From Streptomyces xanthophaeus (GTDB taxonomy: Bacteria > Actinomycetota > Actinomycetes > Streptomycetales > Streptomycetaceae), in the NCBI RefSeq assembly GCF_000725805.1, contig NZ_JOFT01000011.1:248001-312000 (forward strand): 64,000 nt of DNA. Direction: 5' to 3'. Both the position numbers and the translations under genes were made by a program. Positions 53,737 to 62,709 of the stretch are shown here, in pieces. Numbering within the stretch: position 1 is the first letter of the stretch; every line of letters starts with the position of its first letter. The notes beneath the pieces were generated by a model. The model saw nothing but the letters and a program-made list of their open reading frames with translations. It was not told the DNA's origin and did no database searches.

Positions 53737-55869
53737 ATGCGCACCTCGCCCCGACTGGCCCGGTGGCTGGTGCCCGCCCTCCTCCTCGTGGTCTGGCTCG
53801 GGGTGGGCGGCAGCCTCGGCCCCTACGCGGGCAAGCTCGGCGAGGTCTCCACGAACGACCAGGCGGCCTTCCTGCCCCGCAGCGCCGAATCCACCCGGGT
53901 CGTCCGGGCCCAGGGCGCCTTCCGCCAGGAGGAGGCCCTGCCGGCCGTGGTGCTGTGGACGGCGGACGGCGCGGCGGACGCGACCCCGGCGATGGCGGCC
54001 TCCGCCCGGGCGGCGCTCGCCGGCCTGGAGGGGCGGCCCTGGACGGCGGGTCCCCCTTCGCCCGTCGTCACGTCGCAGGACGGCAGGGCGTTGCAGGCGG
54101 TGGTCCCGCTGGATCCCGCGCTGGGCGACGGGCTCCCCGCGGCGGTGGCCGAGCTGAGGCAGGCGGGCGCTCTGGTCGCGGGCACCACCTTCCACGTGAC
54201 GGGGCCGGCCGCCACCCGGGCCGATCTGTCGGAGGCCTTCGCGGGCATCGACGGTCTGCTGCTGGGCGTGGCTCTGGTGACCGTCCTCGTCATCCTGCTG
54301 CTCGTCTACCGCAGCCTTCTCCTGCCCCTGTTGATCATCGTCGGGGCGGTGTTCGCCCTGTCCATGGCCTGCGCGATCGTCTACGTCCTGGCCCGCGAGG
54401 GCCTGGTGCGGGTCGACGGGCAGGTGCAGGGGATCCTCTCGATCCTCGTCATCGGCGCGGCCACCGACTACGCCCTGCTGCTGACGGCCAGGTTCCGTGA
54501 GGAGCTGGGGCACACGGACGACCGCTACGCGGCCATGCGGGCGGCCTGGCGGCAGTCCTTCGGTCCCGTCGTGGCCAGCGCGGGCACGGTGGCCCTGGGC
54601 CTCCTCGCCCTCTTCCTCAGCGACCTGACCAACAACCGGGCGCTGGGTCCCGTCGGGGCGATCGGCATCGTCTGTGCGGTGGTGAGCGCGCTGACCTTCC
54701 TGCCGGCGGCGCTGGTGCTGCTGGGGCGTGCGGCCTACTGGCCCGCCCACGTGACCGGCAGGAGCGGCGCGGCCGGGGTCTGGGGCCGGATCGCGGCCCT
54801 GGTCAGCGGCGCCCCCCGCCGGGTGTGGACCCTGGCGCTGGCGGGCCTGCTCGCCTGCGCCGCCTTCACCCCGCTCCTCCACTCGGGCGGTGTCCCCCTG
54901 GACGAGACCTTCGTGAACGAGGCCCCGTCGGTGACCGGGCAGAACGCGCTCGTGCGGCACTTCCCCGGCGGCGCGGGCAATCCGGCCGTCGTGATCGCCG
55001 CGGCCGGCCGGCAGGCGGAGGTCCGCGGGCGGGCCGAGGCCACGGAGGGCGTGGCCTCGGCCACGGTGCTGGGCGAGAAGGGAGATCCGCAGCGGCCGCG
55101 GGTGGCCGACGGCCGGGTACGGATCGACGTCACCCTGGAGGACCCGGCGGACAGCGAGGCGGCGAAGGCCACGGTGGTGCGGCTCCGCGAGGCGGTCCAC
55201 GCGGTGCCCGGTGCGGACGCCCTCGTGGGCGGCTACACCGCCCAGGCGTACGACACGCAGAAGACGGCCGAGCGGGACCGTGAGGTCATCGTGCCGGTGG
55301 TGCTGGTCATCATCCTGGTCATCCTGGTGGGGCTGCTGCGCTCGCTGGTGATGCCGCTCCTCCTGGTGGCGACCGTGGCCCTGAACTTCTTCGCCACGTT
55401 GGGGGTGTCCGCCCTCGTGTTCCGGTACGTGTTCGGGTTCAGCGGCACGGACTCCTCGGTGCCGCTGTACGGGTTCGTCTTCCTCGTCGCCCTGGGCGTG
55501 GACTACAACATCTTCCTCATGTCGAGGGTGCGCGAGGAGTCGCTGCGCCACGGCGTCCGCGAGGGTGTGGTCCGGGGGCTGACGGCAACCGGCGGCGTGA
55601 TCACGTCCGCGGGTGTGGTCCTCGCAGCGACGTTCGCCGCCCTGGGCGTGATCCCGCTCGCGTTCCTCGCGCAGATCGCGTTCATCGTGGCCTTCGGCGT
55701 CCTCCTGGACACACTGGTCGTACGCTCGCTGCTGGTCCCCGCGCTGGTCCTGGACATCGGCCCCACCGCCTGGTGGCCGGGCCGGCTGAGCCGTTCCCGC
55801 ACGCCGGCGGGCCCGGGCGGGGTCAGGCCCGGGGACGGACCGGAGCCGAAGGAGACTCGGGGGCAGTAG
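53737..55869 (+). CDS. MMPL-family RND exporter
   Basis: 710 aa. Two homologous halves, each with one helix, a large extracytoplasmic loop and five helices. In the first half LARWLVPALLLVVWLGVGG and VLVILLLVYRSLLLPLLIIVGAV, ILVIGAATDYALLLTARFREEL (proton-relay Asp/Tyr pair). In the second half VILVILVGLLRSLVMPLLLV and VFLVALGVDYNIFLMSRVREES. This is the usual MmpL/ActII-3 drug or lipid exporter without extra domains. The palindrome at 53671 suggests MarR control. Its end overlaps the convergent MarR gene by 47 bp. Confidence 0.95.
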   Translation: MRTSPRLARWLVPALLLVVWLGVGGSLGPYAGKLGEVSTNDQAAFLPRSAESTRVVRAQGAFRQEEALPAVVLWTADGAADATPAMAASARAALAGLEGRPWTAGPPSPVVTSQDGRALQAVVPLDPALGDGLPAAVAELRQAGALVAGTTFHVTGPAATRADLSEAFAGIDGLLLGVALVTVLVILLLVYRSLLLPLLIIVGAVFALSMACAIVYVLAREGLVRVDGQVQGILSILVIGAATDYALLLTARFREELGHTDDRYAAMRAAWRQSFGPVVASAGTVALGLLALFLSDLTNNRALGPVGAIGIVCAVVSALTFLPAALVLLGRAAYWPAHVTGRSGAAGVWGRIAALVSGAPRRVWTLALAGLLACAAFTPLLHSGGVPLDETFVNEAPSVTGQNALVRHFPGGAGNPAVVIAAAGRQAEVRGRAEATEGVASATVLGEKGDPQRPRVADGRVRIDVTLEDPADSEAAKATVVRLREAVHAVPGADALVGGYTAQAYDTQKTAERDREVIVPVVLVIILVILVGLLRSLVMPLLLVATVALNFFATLGVSALVFRYVFGFSGTDSSVPLYGFVFLVALGVDYNIFLMSRVREESLRHGVREGVVRGLTATGGVITSAGVVLAATFAALGVIPLAFLAQIAFIVAFGVLLDTLVVRSLLVPALVLDIGPTAWWPGRLSRSRTPAGPGGVRPGDGPEPKETRGQ

Positions 55870-56377
55870 GGGCGGCCGCCGCCGCGGGTGGGCCCCCGGC
55901 GGCGAACTCCTCGCCGAGCAGGCCGAGGAAGCGCAGTGCGGCCGACGTGTCCTGCGTTCCGGCCCGCTCCATCGCGCGGCGGGTGGCCTCGGCGAGGAAC
56001 CGGAAGTGCTCGGCCGCCGCTCTGCGCGCGGTGGGCTCGTAGTGGAGGTGGACCACGCGCCGGTCTGCGGAGTCCCGTACGCGCCGCACGTGTCCGGCCT
56101 TCTCCAGGCGGTCCAGGCAGGCGGTGACGGAACCGGAAGTGAGGCCCAGGTGCTTTCCGAGCCGGCCGGGCGTGAGCGGCGTCGGTGCGTCCAGGATCGC
56201 CCCCAGGGCCTGGACGTCGGTCGCGTGCAGGCCCTGGCTGCCTGCGAAGCGGTGGATCAGCCCGTTCATCGCGCCGTTGACGGCCCGCAGGTGCCGGGCC
56301 ATGGCGAACAGTCGCGCCTCGTCGGTGTCCACCCCGTCGACGCGGGCCGCATCGTCGCGCTGATCTTCGGCTCCCAC
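55823..56377 (-). CDS. MarR-family transcriptional regulator
   Basis: 184 aa from a GTG at 56377; a later start near residue 14 is possible. Dimer helix MARHLRAVNGAMNGLIHRF, winged helix LHATDVQALGAILDAPTPLTPGRLGKHLGLTSGSVTACLDRLEKAGHVRRVRDSADRRVVHLHY. The recognition helix SGSVTACLDRLEKAG and wing DSADRR are classic. Located convergent to the MMPL exporter, with the operator-like repeat at 53671 as probable target. The Ala/Pro tail is disordered. Confidence 0.94.
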   Translation of the reverse strand: MGAEDQRDDAARVDGVDTDEARLFAMARHLRAVNGAMNGLIHRFAGSQGLHATDVQALGAILDAPTPLTPGRLGKHLGLTSGSVTACLDRLEKAGHVRRVRDSADRRVVHLHYEPTARRAAAEHFRFLAEATRRAMERAGTQDTSAALRFLGLLGEEFAAGGPPAAAAAPTAPESPSAPVRPRA

Positions 56378-56553
56378 CGGAAGAGACTAACCCGTCGCCG
56401 CACGCGGGAGACCGGCCGCCTCGGGACGCCGAGGGCCCGGCGGCAGGACGTCTGCGGCTGCCGGGTCGCGCGACGGGAAGCACGATGGACACGGACGCGG
56501 ACACCGGCGGAACGCAGACACCCGCGGAGCGCGGCGCACCCCAGGGAGCAGAG

Positions 56554-56910
56554 ATGGACCGGTCCGGCTGGAGCGTGGCCCCCGACCCGGGACGCCCCGA
56601 GGGGCGGGCCTGCGCGCACGCCGCGGGACTGCCCGGTGCCGCGTGGCCGGGGGCCGAGGGCGCGGGGTGTGCGCAGTGCCGAGCCGAGGGCCGGGAGTGG
56701 GTGCACCTGCGGGTCTGCCTGAGCTGCGGTCACGTGGGCTGCTGCGACAGTTCCGCGGGGAAGCACGCCTGGTCCCATGCGGAACGGACCGGGCATCCGG
56801 TAGCCCGTTCGGCCGAGGCCGGTGAGCGCTGGGCCTGGTGCTACGTGGACGAACTGTTCCTCGTCCCGGCCGGTCCCGCCTCTGCGCCCGGCGGCCGTCC
56901 GCCCGGCTGA
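56554..56910 (+). CDS. Orphan UBP-type zinc-finger protein
   Basis: 118 aa from ATG 56554 behind AGGGAG (ATG 56485 is upstream without ribosome-binding site). ZnF-UBP ligands lie in CAHAAG, GCAQCRAEG, LRVCLSCGHVGCCDSSAGKHAWSHAERTGHPV, followed by GERWAWCYVDELF. It shares the CGHxGCCDSS core with the operon copy at 19171 but has no kinase or flavoprotein neighbour. It converges with the FAD oxidoreductase, with a 70-bp overlap of their ends. Confidence 0.85.
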   Translation: MDRSGWSVAPDPGRPEGRACAHAAGLPGAAWPGAEGAGCAQCRAEGREWVHLRVCLSCGHVGCCDSSAGKHAWSHAERTGHPVARSAEAGERWAWCYVDELFLVPAGPASAPGGRPPG

Positions 56911-58145
56911 ACGGATGCCAGGACCTCGCGGGCGGCGCGGGCGCCGGAGGCCAGGGCGCCCTGGACGGAGCCGGTGGCGCGGTGGTCTCCGCAGAGGTGG
57001 ACGCCCTCGGCGATGCGCGTCGGCCTGGTCAGCGGCCACGGGGCGGGCATGGCGGGCAGGGCTCCGCGCACCGTGAGCGAGGCCACCGGCTCCCAGGTGC
57101 CCGCATCGGTCCCGTACACCTCCGACAGGGCCTCCAGCACGGACCGGCGGCGGTCCGGGGAGTCCTCGCCGAGGACCGACGTCGAGACCAGGGACCGCCC
57201 GTCGGCCGCGTAGGTCGGTGCGACCTCCGTCAGCACGCAGGTGTTGAGGAACCTCCCGGCGGCGTCGAGCAGCAGCGTCGGCTCATCGAGCGGCGAACGC
57301 GTGCAGGCATGGTGGTACGTGGTGACCGTACGGGTGGGTACCGGCGGGAGCCCGGGCAGCAGGCGGGCCGCCGCGGCCGGACCGGTCGCCACCACGACCG
57401 CGGCCGCCTCGCGCCGCGAGCCGTCGGCCAGCACCACCCCGCCGTCTTCGAGCGATGCGACGGGCGTACCGAGCTCCAGGCAGCCGGCCGGGAGCCCTTC
57501 CGCGAGGCGGCGGGGCACGGCCCCGATGCCGGCCGCGGGCAGGGTCAGGGACCCACGCAGGAAGCTGCGCCAGAACAGGTGGAACACCCGGCTGGAGGTC
57601 TCGAGGCCGTCTTCGAGGAAGACACCGGAGAGGAAGGGCCGCAGGAACTCCTCGACGAGCGGTTCGGGCAGCCCCCAGGAACGCAGTGCGGACCGGGTGC
57701 TCGTATCGCGCCCGTGCCGCAGCAGCCGGGCCGGCAGCAGCAGGTCCCTGGCGGTGAGCGCACCGAGCGCGAGGGCTCCCGCCGGGGAGACGTGGCCGCC
57801 GGTCAGCAGCGCGAGGGCCTCGCCGGGCCTGCGGGTGGGGTCGCCGTAGCGGACCCGACCCCTGGCCGTGTGCACCAGCGCCCCCGGGGTGAACGGCCGC
57901 AGGCCCAGGCCGCGCAGCCTCAGGCGGCGCTTCACCTGCGGGTAGGAGGTGTTGAAGACCTGGAACCCGCGGTCCAGCAGGAAGCCGTCGCGGACGTCGG
58001 TGCGCATGCGGCCGCCGACCTCGTCACCGGACTCCAGGAGCGATACGGCCACGCCGGCCGCCGCGAGGTCGGCGGCGCACGCCAGCCCGGCCGCCCCGGC
58101 ACCGACAACGAGCACGGGGGCCCGACGCTGCGGGGACGCGTTCAT
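56841..58145 (-). CDS. FAD/NAD(P)-dependent amine-oxidase-like oxidoreductase
   Basis: 434 aa. ADP-binding motif VLVVGAGAAGLACAADLAAAG (split around the core GAGAAGL), VSLLESGDEVGGRMRTDVRDGFLLDRGFQVF, and the C-terminal FAD motif EGVHLCGDHRATGSVQGALASGARAA. This is the protoporphyrinogen-oxidase/desaturase-like group (Amino_oxidase fold). The substrate is unknown, and no carotenoid or heme genes adjoin. ATG 58145 follows GGGAAGGAGTC. The 3' end overlaps the zinc-finger gene on the other strand. Confidence 0.92.
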   Translation of the reverse strand: MNASPQRRAPVLVVGAGAAGLACAADLAAAGVAVSLLESGDEVGGRMRTDVRDGFLLDRGFQVFNTSYPQVKRRLRLRGLGLRPFTPGALVHTARGRVRYGDPTRRPGEALALLTGGHVSPAGALALGALTARDLLLPARLLRHGRDTSTRSALRSWGLPEPLVEEFLRPFLSGVFLEDGLETSSRVFHLFWRSFLRGSLTLPAAGIGAVPRRLAEGLPAGCLELGTPVASLEDGGVVLADGSRREAAAVVVATGPAAAARLLPGLPPVPTRTVTTYHHACTRSPLDEPTLLLDAAGRFLNTCVLTEVAPTYAADGRSLVSTSVLGEDSPDRRRSVLEALSEVYGTDAGTWEPVASLTVRGALPAMPAPWPLTRPTRIAEGVHLCGDHRATGSVQGALASGARAAREVLASVQPGGRPPGAEAGPAGTRNSSST

Positions 58146-58239
58146 GTGACTCCTTCCCACCACGGCCTCTGTCTCTGCCCCCTCTTCGGCTCCTCCCGTC
58201 CCCTCGGATGCGGCGTTCCGGGCAGTGGCTCGGCCGCCG

Positions 58240-58647
58240 TCACTCCGCCGGGGGCAGCGGGACCCGGGTGTGGATGGTCTTCCCGCTCGGCCGGTGCCGG
58301 ATCCGGACGTCCCGCCCGAGCCCGTTGACCAGCGCCCAGCCCCATCCACCACCGCTGCCTTCGAGGTCGGGGGTCCGTACCGTCGGCTCGGCGCTGCTGT
58401 AGTCCGTGACGTCGATGCCGATCCCGTCGGCTTCCATCTCAAGGTCCAGGGCGCAGCCCTCCGAGGCGTGCCGGACGGCGTTGGTGACGAGTTCGCTGAC
58501 GAGCAGCAGCGCCGTGTCCATCGCGTCGGGCGCCACCGGGCGGCCGCTGCGGCACGCGTCGACGAAGAAGTGACGGGTGAGGTCACGGGCCGCGGCAGCG
58601 GCCGCCGTCCCGTGCAGATCACGGTGCTGTCGCAGTCGGAGGGTCAT
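58240..58647 (-). CDS. RsbW-like serine kinase / anti-sigma ATPase
   Basis: 135 aa GHKL ATPase. LLLVSELVTNAVRHA is the N-box, IDVTDYSSAEP the G1 region, and GWGWALVNGLGRDV the G2 motif (the usual GRGL is GWGW). It begins at ATG 58647. Such short proteins either bind sigma factors or phosphorylate STAS antagonists. The STAS protein at 37546 lacks the phospho-Ser, so the two need not be partners. Streptomyces carry dozens of these. Confidence 0.92.
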   Translation of the reverse strand: MTLRLRQHRDLHGTAAAAAARDLTRHFFVDACRSGRPVAPDAMDTALLLVSELVTNAVRHASEGCALDLEMEADGIGIDVTDYSSAEPTVRTPDLEGSGGGWGWALVNGLGRDVRIRHRPSGKTIHTRVPLPPAE

Positions 58648-58874
58648 CCCCGCTCCCCCGTCCTGCGGCCCGGCCGTCGTCCGCAGAGCGCCGCGGCGGC
58701 CCGTGGACGCCGCCGGGCCGGTGCACGCCGGAACCGTCGAGGGAGTGTGTTCATACCGGGCGCCTACCCGGCTGTGCGCCGCCATCCCCCCGGAGCGCAG
58801 CCGGTTTGGGCGGGGCGGGGCTGGACAGCCGCGGGAGGGAAGCATTCTGTGCACGCCGAACGAAAGGAACGGTC

Positions 58875-59093
58875 ATGGACGGGAACATCCGCTCGACGCG
58901 GGCCGACATCCACGCCGCGGAGCTGTCGCTGGCGTGCAACACCTTCCCGTCCGAGACGGCCGTCCAGGCCAGGGCCGCGCTGCGGCTGGCCCGCAGGGCC
59001 CTGGCCGAGGACGACCGGGTGACGGCCCTGGCCGCGGCGGACACCGCTGTGGCCCTGCTGGCCGGTGCACTGGCTTCGGGCGGTACGGCGTGA
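58875..59093 (+). CDS. Small helical hypothetical protein
   Basis: 72 aa after GAAAGGAAC. RSTRADIHAAELSLACNTFPSETAVQARAALRLARRALAEDDRV then TALAAADTAVALLAGALASGG: two long Ala-rich helices, one Cys, cytoplasmic. No family known to me. It ends before a very strong terminator, which supports a real transcript. Confidence 0.7.
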   Translation: MDGNIRSTRADIHAAELSLACNTFPSETAVQARAALRLARRALAEDDRVTALAAADTAVALLAGALASGGTA

Positions 59094-59139
59094 GCGCGGG
59101 TGGCCGGTCGGCGGGTGACCTGGAGCATCTCGGCGTATG

Positions 59140-59183
59140 ACAGGACCCGGCCGGGGTGACTACGGGCCCCGGCCGGGTCCTGT
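59140..59183. terminator. 17-bp perfect bidirectional terminator
   Basis: ACAGGACCCGGCCGGGG (59140-59156) and its exact complement (59167-59183) surround a 10-nt loop between two convergent small genes. It is the longest perfect stem in the window. Confidence 0.9.
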
Positions 59184-59212
59184 GTACGTGGGGCGTGACG
59201 GATCCGCTCCGG

Positions 59213-59425
59213 TCAGAGCTCCGCGTCACGCGTTTCGCCGTCGTCCTGCTCGCGCTCACGTGCCGGGTCGTCCTCGCGGCGCGGCTTGAGCTCCTCGGGG
59301 CTCTTGCCGCGGACCGGTTCCCGGCCGGTGCCGGGGTGGACGGGGTCCTGACTGGGGCCCTGCAGGCGCTGCTTCTCCTCGCGGTCCTTGCCGTGCTCCT
59401 GGCGCTTGTCCTGCCTACCGCCCAT
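59213..59425 (-). CDS. Small highly charged disordered protein
   Basis: 70 aa from ATG 59425 behind GAGGAG. Almost entirely Asp, Glu, Arg, Lys, Gln and Pro (RQDKRQEHGKDREEKQR, PSQDPVHPG, EELKPRREDDPAREREQDDG), so intrinsically disordered and without Cys. Comparable small hydrophilic proteins are widespread in Streptomyces and have no assigned role, though some relate to stress or desiccation. The clear ribosome-binding site and adjoining terminator support the gene. Confidence 0.75.
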   Translation of the reverse strand: MGGRQDKRQEHGKDREEKQRLQGPSQDPVHPGTGREPVRGKSPEELKPRREDDPAREREQDDGETRDAEL

Positions 59426-59657
59426 GACACGGCTCCTCTGCGATGTGAGGGGAAACGCTTCCTCTGACCCTGCACCTGACGTCGACACTGCCCTTGACCT
59501 TGCCACGGATGGGGCCGCTGCGCATTTCGTCGAGCACGGTGCGTGACGGACGGGCGGGAGCGTGGAGCCGGTGGCGGCGCTGGGGGTGCGGGCCGGGAGG
59601 GGACACCTGACGATGGACACGATCCCCGTCCCCTCGTCCCCTCCCAGGAGCTTTCCC

Positions 59658-59933
59658 ATGCTCGAACGCATGCTGCGCAAGGACCGCACCGAGGTCACCT
59701 TCGTCCTCCCCGCGGACACTCCCCCCGGCCCCGTCAGCGTGGTCGGCGACTTCAACGACTGGCAGCCCGGGGTCCACACCTTGCGGGCACGCAGGGACGG
59801 CAAGCGGTCCGTCACCGTCGAACTGCCCAGCGAGCACACCCACTCCTTCCGCTACCTGGCGGCAGGCGACTACTGGTTCAACGACGAGAGCGCGGGCGAC
59901 CGGGACGGCCCGAACAGCCGCCTCCACACCTGA
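59658..59933 (+). CDS. CBM48/isoamylase-N-like glycogen-binding domain protein
   Basis: 91 aa. EVTFVLPADTPPGPVSVVGDFNDWQPGVHTL is the family signature (VxGDFNxW), followed by KRSVTVELPSEHTHSFRYL and GDYWFNDESA. The single domain is like the AMPK beta subunit starch-binding module, without an enzyme attached. ATG 59658 follows CCCAGGAGC. It may bind glycogen or act as an adaptor; no glycogen genes adjoin. Confidence 0.9.
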   Translation: MLERMLRKDRTEVTFVLPADTPPGPVSVVGDFNDWQPGVHTLRARRDGKRSVTVELPSEHTHSFRYLAAGDYWFNDESAGDRDGPNSRLHT

Positions 59934-60006
59934 CGCCGCCGGGCGGCGCCCTCCCCGTCCACCCCTCGGGGGGTCTACGCTGCCCGGACACAGGCGTCGC
60001 GACCTT

Positions 60007-60528
60007 GTGTGGGGGAAGGGCAAGCGCGGCACCCCTGGTGGCAGCGGGCCTGCCGCTCTGCAGAAGATCCTGGCCGCCGAAGGCCTGGACACGGCGCTCG
60101 CCGCCGCGGTCACGGCGCTCCGTGTGCACGGGGCGCAGGAGGCCTACGCGGCACTGCACCGGAAGGTTCCGGGCCTCGGGCCGTCGTTCTTCACCAAGTT
60201 CCTGTACTTCACCGGCAGGACGTTGCCGCCCGCGCAGGGGCCGGAGCCGCTCGTCCTGGACCGCGTCCTGTCCCTGCGCCTGCGGTCGTTCGCCACCGCG
60301 GCCGGCCGGGAGACGGGACTGGACCCCGACGGGTCGGCGGCGGCGTGGGTGTGGGCGGAGTGGGACTGGTCGCCCCACCGCTACGGCACCTACCTCTCCT
60401 TCGTGCGGGCTGCCGCCCGCCGGCTGGCCGGCACGGGGCTGTGGCCCGGCCACGGGACTCCCGACGTCCTAGAGTGCGCACTCTTCGGTGCCACTTGGGG
60501 ACCCCCGCCTGAAGGAGCAGGGGGTTAG
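60007..60528 (+). CDS. OGG-fold (8-oxoguanine-glycosylase-like) helix-hairpin-helix protein
   Basis: 173 aa from a GTG at 60007; the frame is open further upstream, so the start is uncertain. The centre has KVPGLGPSFFTKFLYFTGR, a helix-hairpin-helix with the base-excision Lys position, as in small OGG-fold proteins; then LVLDRVLSLRLRSFA and WDWSPHRYGTYLSFVRAAARRL. The typical catalytic Asp after the hairpin region may be Asp in LVLDRVL. It is shorter than standard OGG1/AlkA enzymes. A DNA-repair or DNA-binding function is inferred from the hairpin only. Confidence 0.65.
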   Translation: MWGKGKRGTPGGSGPAALQKILAAEGLDTALAAAVTALRVHGAQEAYAALHRKVPGLGPSFFTKFLYFTGRTLPPAQGPEPLVLDRVLSLRLRSFATAAGRETGLDPDGSAAAWVWAEWDWSPHRYGTYLSFVRAAARRLAGTGLWPGHGTPDVLECALFGATWGPPPEGAGG

Positions 60529-60637
60529 CCCCACTTCGCGCCCGGCAGGTAGCGGGATCGTGCCCATCAGTCGCTGCGGATCATGCTGGAACCGGCGAAC
60601 GACGCTGGATTCCCCTTGATTCCGCAGGAGTTGAACG

Positions 60638-61807
60638 GTGCGCGAGCAGACATGGCAGAGGTTCGGTGTTTCCCGGCGGCAACGGGGCGGTGGGCGCAGG
60701 GCCGTTCGGGCCGCGGCGGCGGTGGCCTTGGGCGTCATCGTGACGGGCGCACTGGCGCCGCCCGCGGCGTCCGCTGCCGCCAGGCCCGACCCCGTGCAGC
60801 AGGGGCTGAGCGCGCTGGTGCACACCGACGGCGTGCCCGGCGCACTGGCCGGCGTCACGGGCCGCGACGGCCGCACCCGTACCTACACCGCAGGGGTCGG
60901 CGACCTGGCCACCGGGGCGAAGGTGCCGGGGGACGGGCAGGTGCGGATCGGCAGCAACACGAAGACGTTCACCGCGGTGGTCGTACTGCAACTGGTCGGC
61001 GAAGGGAAGATCGGCCTCGACGACAAGGTCGACACCCATCTGCCCGGCCTCGTCCACGGGGAGGGGTTCGACGGACGCCACATCACCGTCCGTCAGCTCC
61101 TCCAGCACACCAGCGGGATCCCCGATTACGAAGACCTCGTGGAAGAGTCCGTCCGGCAGCACCGGTACTTCGAACCCCGCGACCTCCTGGACCTCGCCTT
61201 CCAGCGCAAGGCCGTCTTCGACTCCGGGTCGGGCTGGGCCTACAGCAACACGAACTACGTGGTGGCCGGCCTGATCGTCCAGAAGGTCACCGGCCGGCCC
61301 CTCTACGAGGAGATCGGCAGGCGTGTGATCGAGCCCCTCGGGCTGCGCCACACCTCCTTCCCCGCTCCCGGCGACATGCGCATCCGGGAACCCCACCCCC
61401 AGGGCTACCAGAGGGACACGCCTGGCGCGCCCCTGCGTGACGTCACGGAGATCGACCCCTCCGTGGCCTGGGCGGCGGGCCAGATGATCTCCACCAACTC
61501 CGACCTCAACCGGTTCTTCACCGCGCTCCTGGACGGCCGTCTCCTGCCGGCGGCGCAGCTCGCCCAGATGCGCACCACCGTCCCCATCGGGAACACCGGG
61601 GCCGGCTACGGGCTGGGGCTGATGAGCAGGCCGCTGTCCTGCGGCGGTGTGTACTGGGGCCACGGCGGTGACATCACGGGCTACGAGACCCGGGGCGGAG
61701 TCACCGAGGACGGCCGCGCCGCGAACGTGGCGGTGACCGCCGTCCCGACCGACGGTGCGACGACGAAGCACGTCGAGAGCCTCGTGGACACGGCCCTCTG
61801 CCGCTGA
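60638..61807 (+). CDS. Secreted serine beta-lactamase-like hydrolase / D-Ala-D-Ala carboxypeptidase
   Basis: 389 aa with a GTG start. The Arg-rich N-terminus (SRRQRGGGRRAVRA) plus a hydrophobic core and ASA cleavage site suggest a Tat- or Sec-type signal. The serine-hydrolase motifs are SNTK (S106, K109), YSN (Y202, N204) and HGG near residue 340 (in GHGGDITGY), as in class C beta-lactamases and DD-peptidases. LLQHTSGIPDY and ASNADLN-like text (STNSDLNRFFTALL) are also typical. It acts outside the membrane, perhaps on cell-wall peptides. Confidence 0.93.
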   Translation: MREQTWQRFGVSRRQRGGGRRAVRAAAAVALGVIVTGALAPPAASAAARPDPVQQGLSALVHTDGVPGALAGVTGRDGRTRTYTAGVGDLATGAKVPGDGQVRIGSNTKTFTAVVVLQLVGEGKIGLDDKVDTHLPGLVHGEGFDGRHITVRQLLQHTSGIPDYEDLVEESVRQHRYFEPRDLLDLAFQRKAVFDSGSGWAYSNTNYVVAGLIVQKVTGRPLYEEIGRRVIEPLGLRHTSFPAPGDMRIREPHPQGYQRDTPGAPLRDVTEIDPSVAWAAGQMISTNSDLNRFFTALLDGRLLPAAQLAQMRTTVPIGNTGAGYGLGLMSRPLSCGGVYWGHGGDITGYETRGGVTEDGRAANVAVTAVPTDGATTKHVESLVDTALCR

Positions 61808-61951
61808 CGAGAACGCCGCCGTCCCCGCGCCGCGCGCCCGCGCCCGACGTGAACGGTGGAGCGCACGGTTGGCGGTGCGAGCCCCGCACGGCCCGTCCGT
61901 CGCCGTGCGGTCCGGTTCGCAGTGCGCACTCCTTCCCCGCAGGTCCCGCTG

Positions 61952-62677
61952 GTGCGAACCCGGAGCAGGGACGGGAAGGGGCAGCTCCGGCTGGAGGATC
62001 CCTGCGCCGTCCGCATGCGGCTGGAGCTGGCCCGGATGCAGCGTTCGCTCCGGGTCAGCGCACGGGCCAGCACCTGGCGGCTGCATCCGGCGCTCATGAC
62101 GGTGCCGCTCCCCCTGCACATCGACAGTGCGACCGGAAAGGGCGCGGTGTCCGACTGGCTGTGCTTCTGGCCCACCAACAAGGCCCGGTTCCAGGAGTAT
62201 CCGCGGCCGGAGGGCCGCCCCGGCTACGACGCGCTGATGCTGTACCACGTGCACCGGCTGGAGTTCGACAGCGAGTCCGTCCCCAAGAGCGTCAGGGAAC
62301 TGATGAAACGGGCGGCGCGGGAGTGGGAGCGCAAGCAGCAGGCGCCGGGCCCGGCGCTCGTGCCGGAGCTGGTCACGGTGATGCAGTCCGACCGGCGGCT
62401 CTTCACCCGGGAGGGCGAGCTGTTCGTCACCGGGCTCGGCGCGGCCGCACTGCTCGCGCTGTTCGTTTGGGTGGCCGTGGAGGCGGGGGTGATCGCGGGG
62501 CTGGGTGCCGCGGGGAAGGCAGGGCTGTCCGCGCTGGCGGCCACTCCGGCCTCGATGGCGCAAGCGGTCGCCGCGACCGCGAAGTTCGCCCGGGACTTCC
62601 CGGCCGTCGCCACCCAGCTGGTCTTCACCCCGCCGACCCGACTGCTGCCGCTCCGGCCCGCGACGGCCGCCCCCTGA
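61952..62677 (+). CDS. Membrane-anchored hypothetical protein
   Basis: 241 aa from a GTG at 61952; a GTG at 61856 would add 32 basic residues of doubtful reality. The soluble part has QRSLRVSARASTWRLHPAL, SDWLCFWPTNKARF, YDALMLYHVHRLEF and a charged helix KSVRELMKRAAREWERKQQ. A hydrophobic segment VTGLGAAALLALFVWVAVEA, followed by further Ala/Gly-rich helix text, forms one or two membrane spans. I do not recognise the family. It is convergent with the last gene. Confidence 0.6.
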   Translation: MRTRSRDGKGQLRLEDPCAVRMRLELARMQRSLRVSARASTWRLHPALMTVPLPLHIDSATGKGAVSDWLCFWPTNKARFQEYPRPEGRPGYDALMLYHVHRLEFDSESVPKSVRELMKRAAREWERKQQAPGPALVPELVTVMQSDRRLFTREGELFVTGLGAAALLALFVWVAVEAGVIAGLGAAGKAGLSALAATPASMAQAVAATAKFARDFPAVATQLVFTPPTRLLPLRPATAAP

Positions 62678-62709
62678 GCGCTGCGGGGCGGGGGCCGGCA
62701 GGACGCCGG

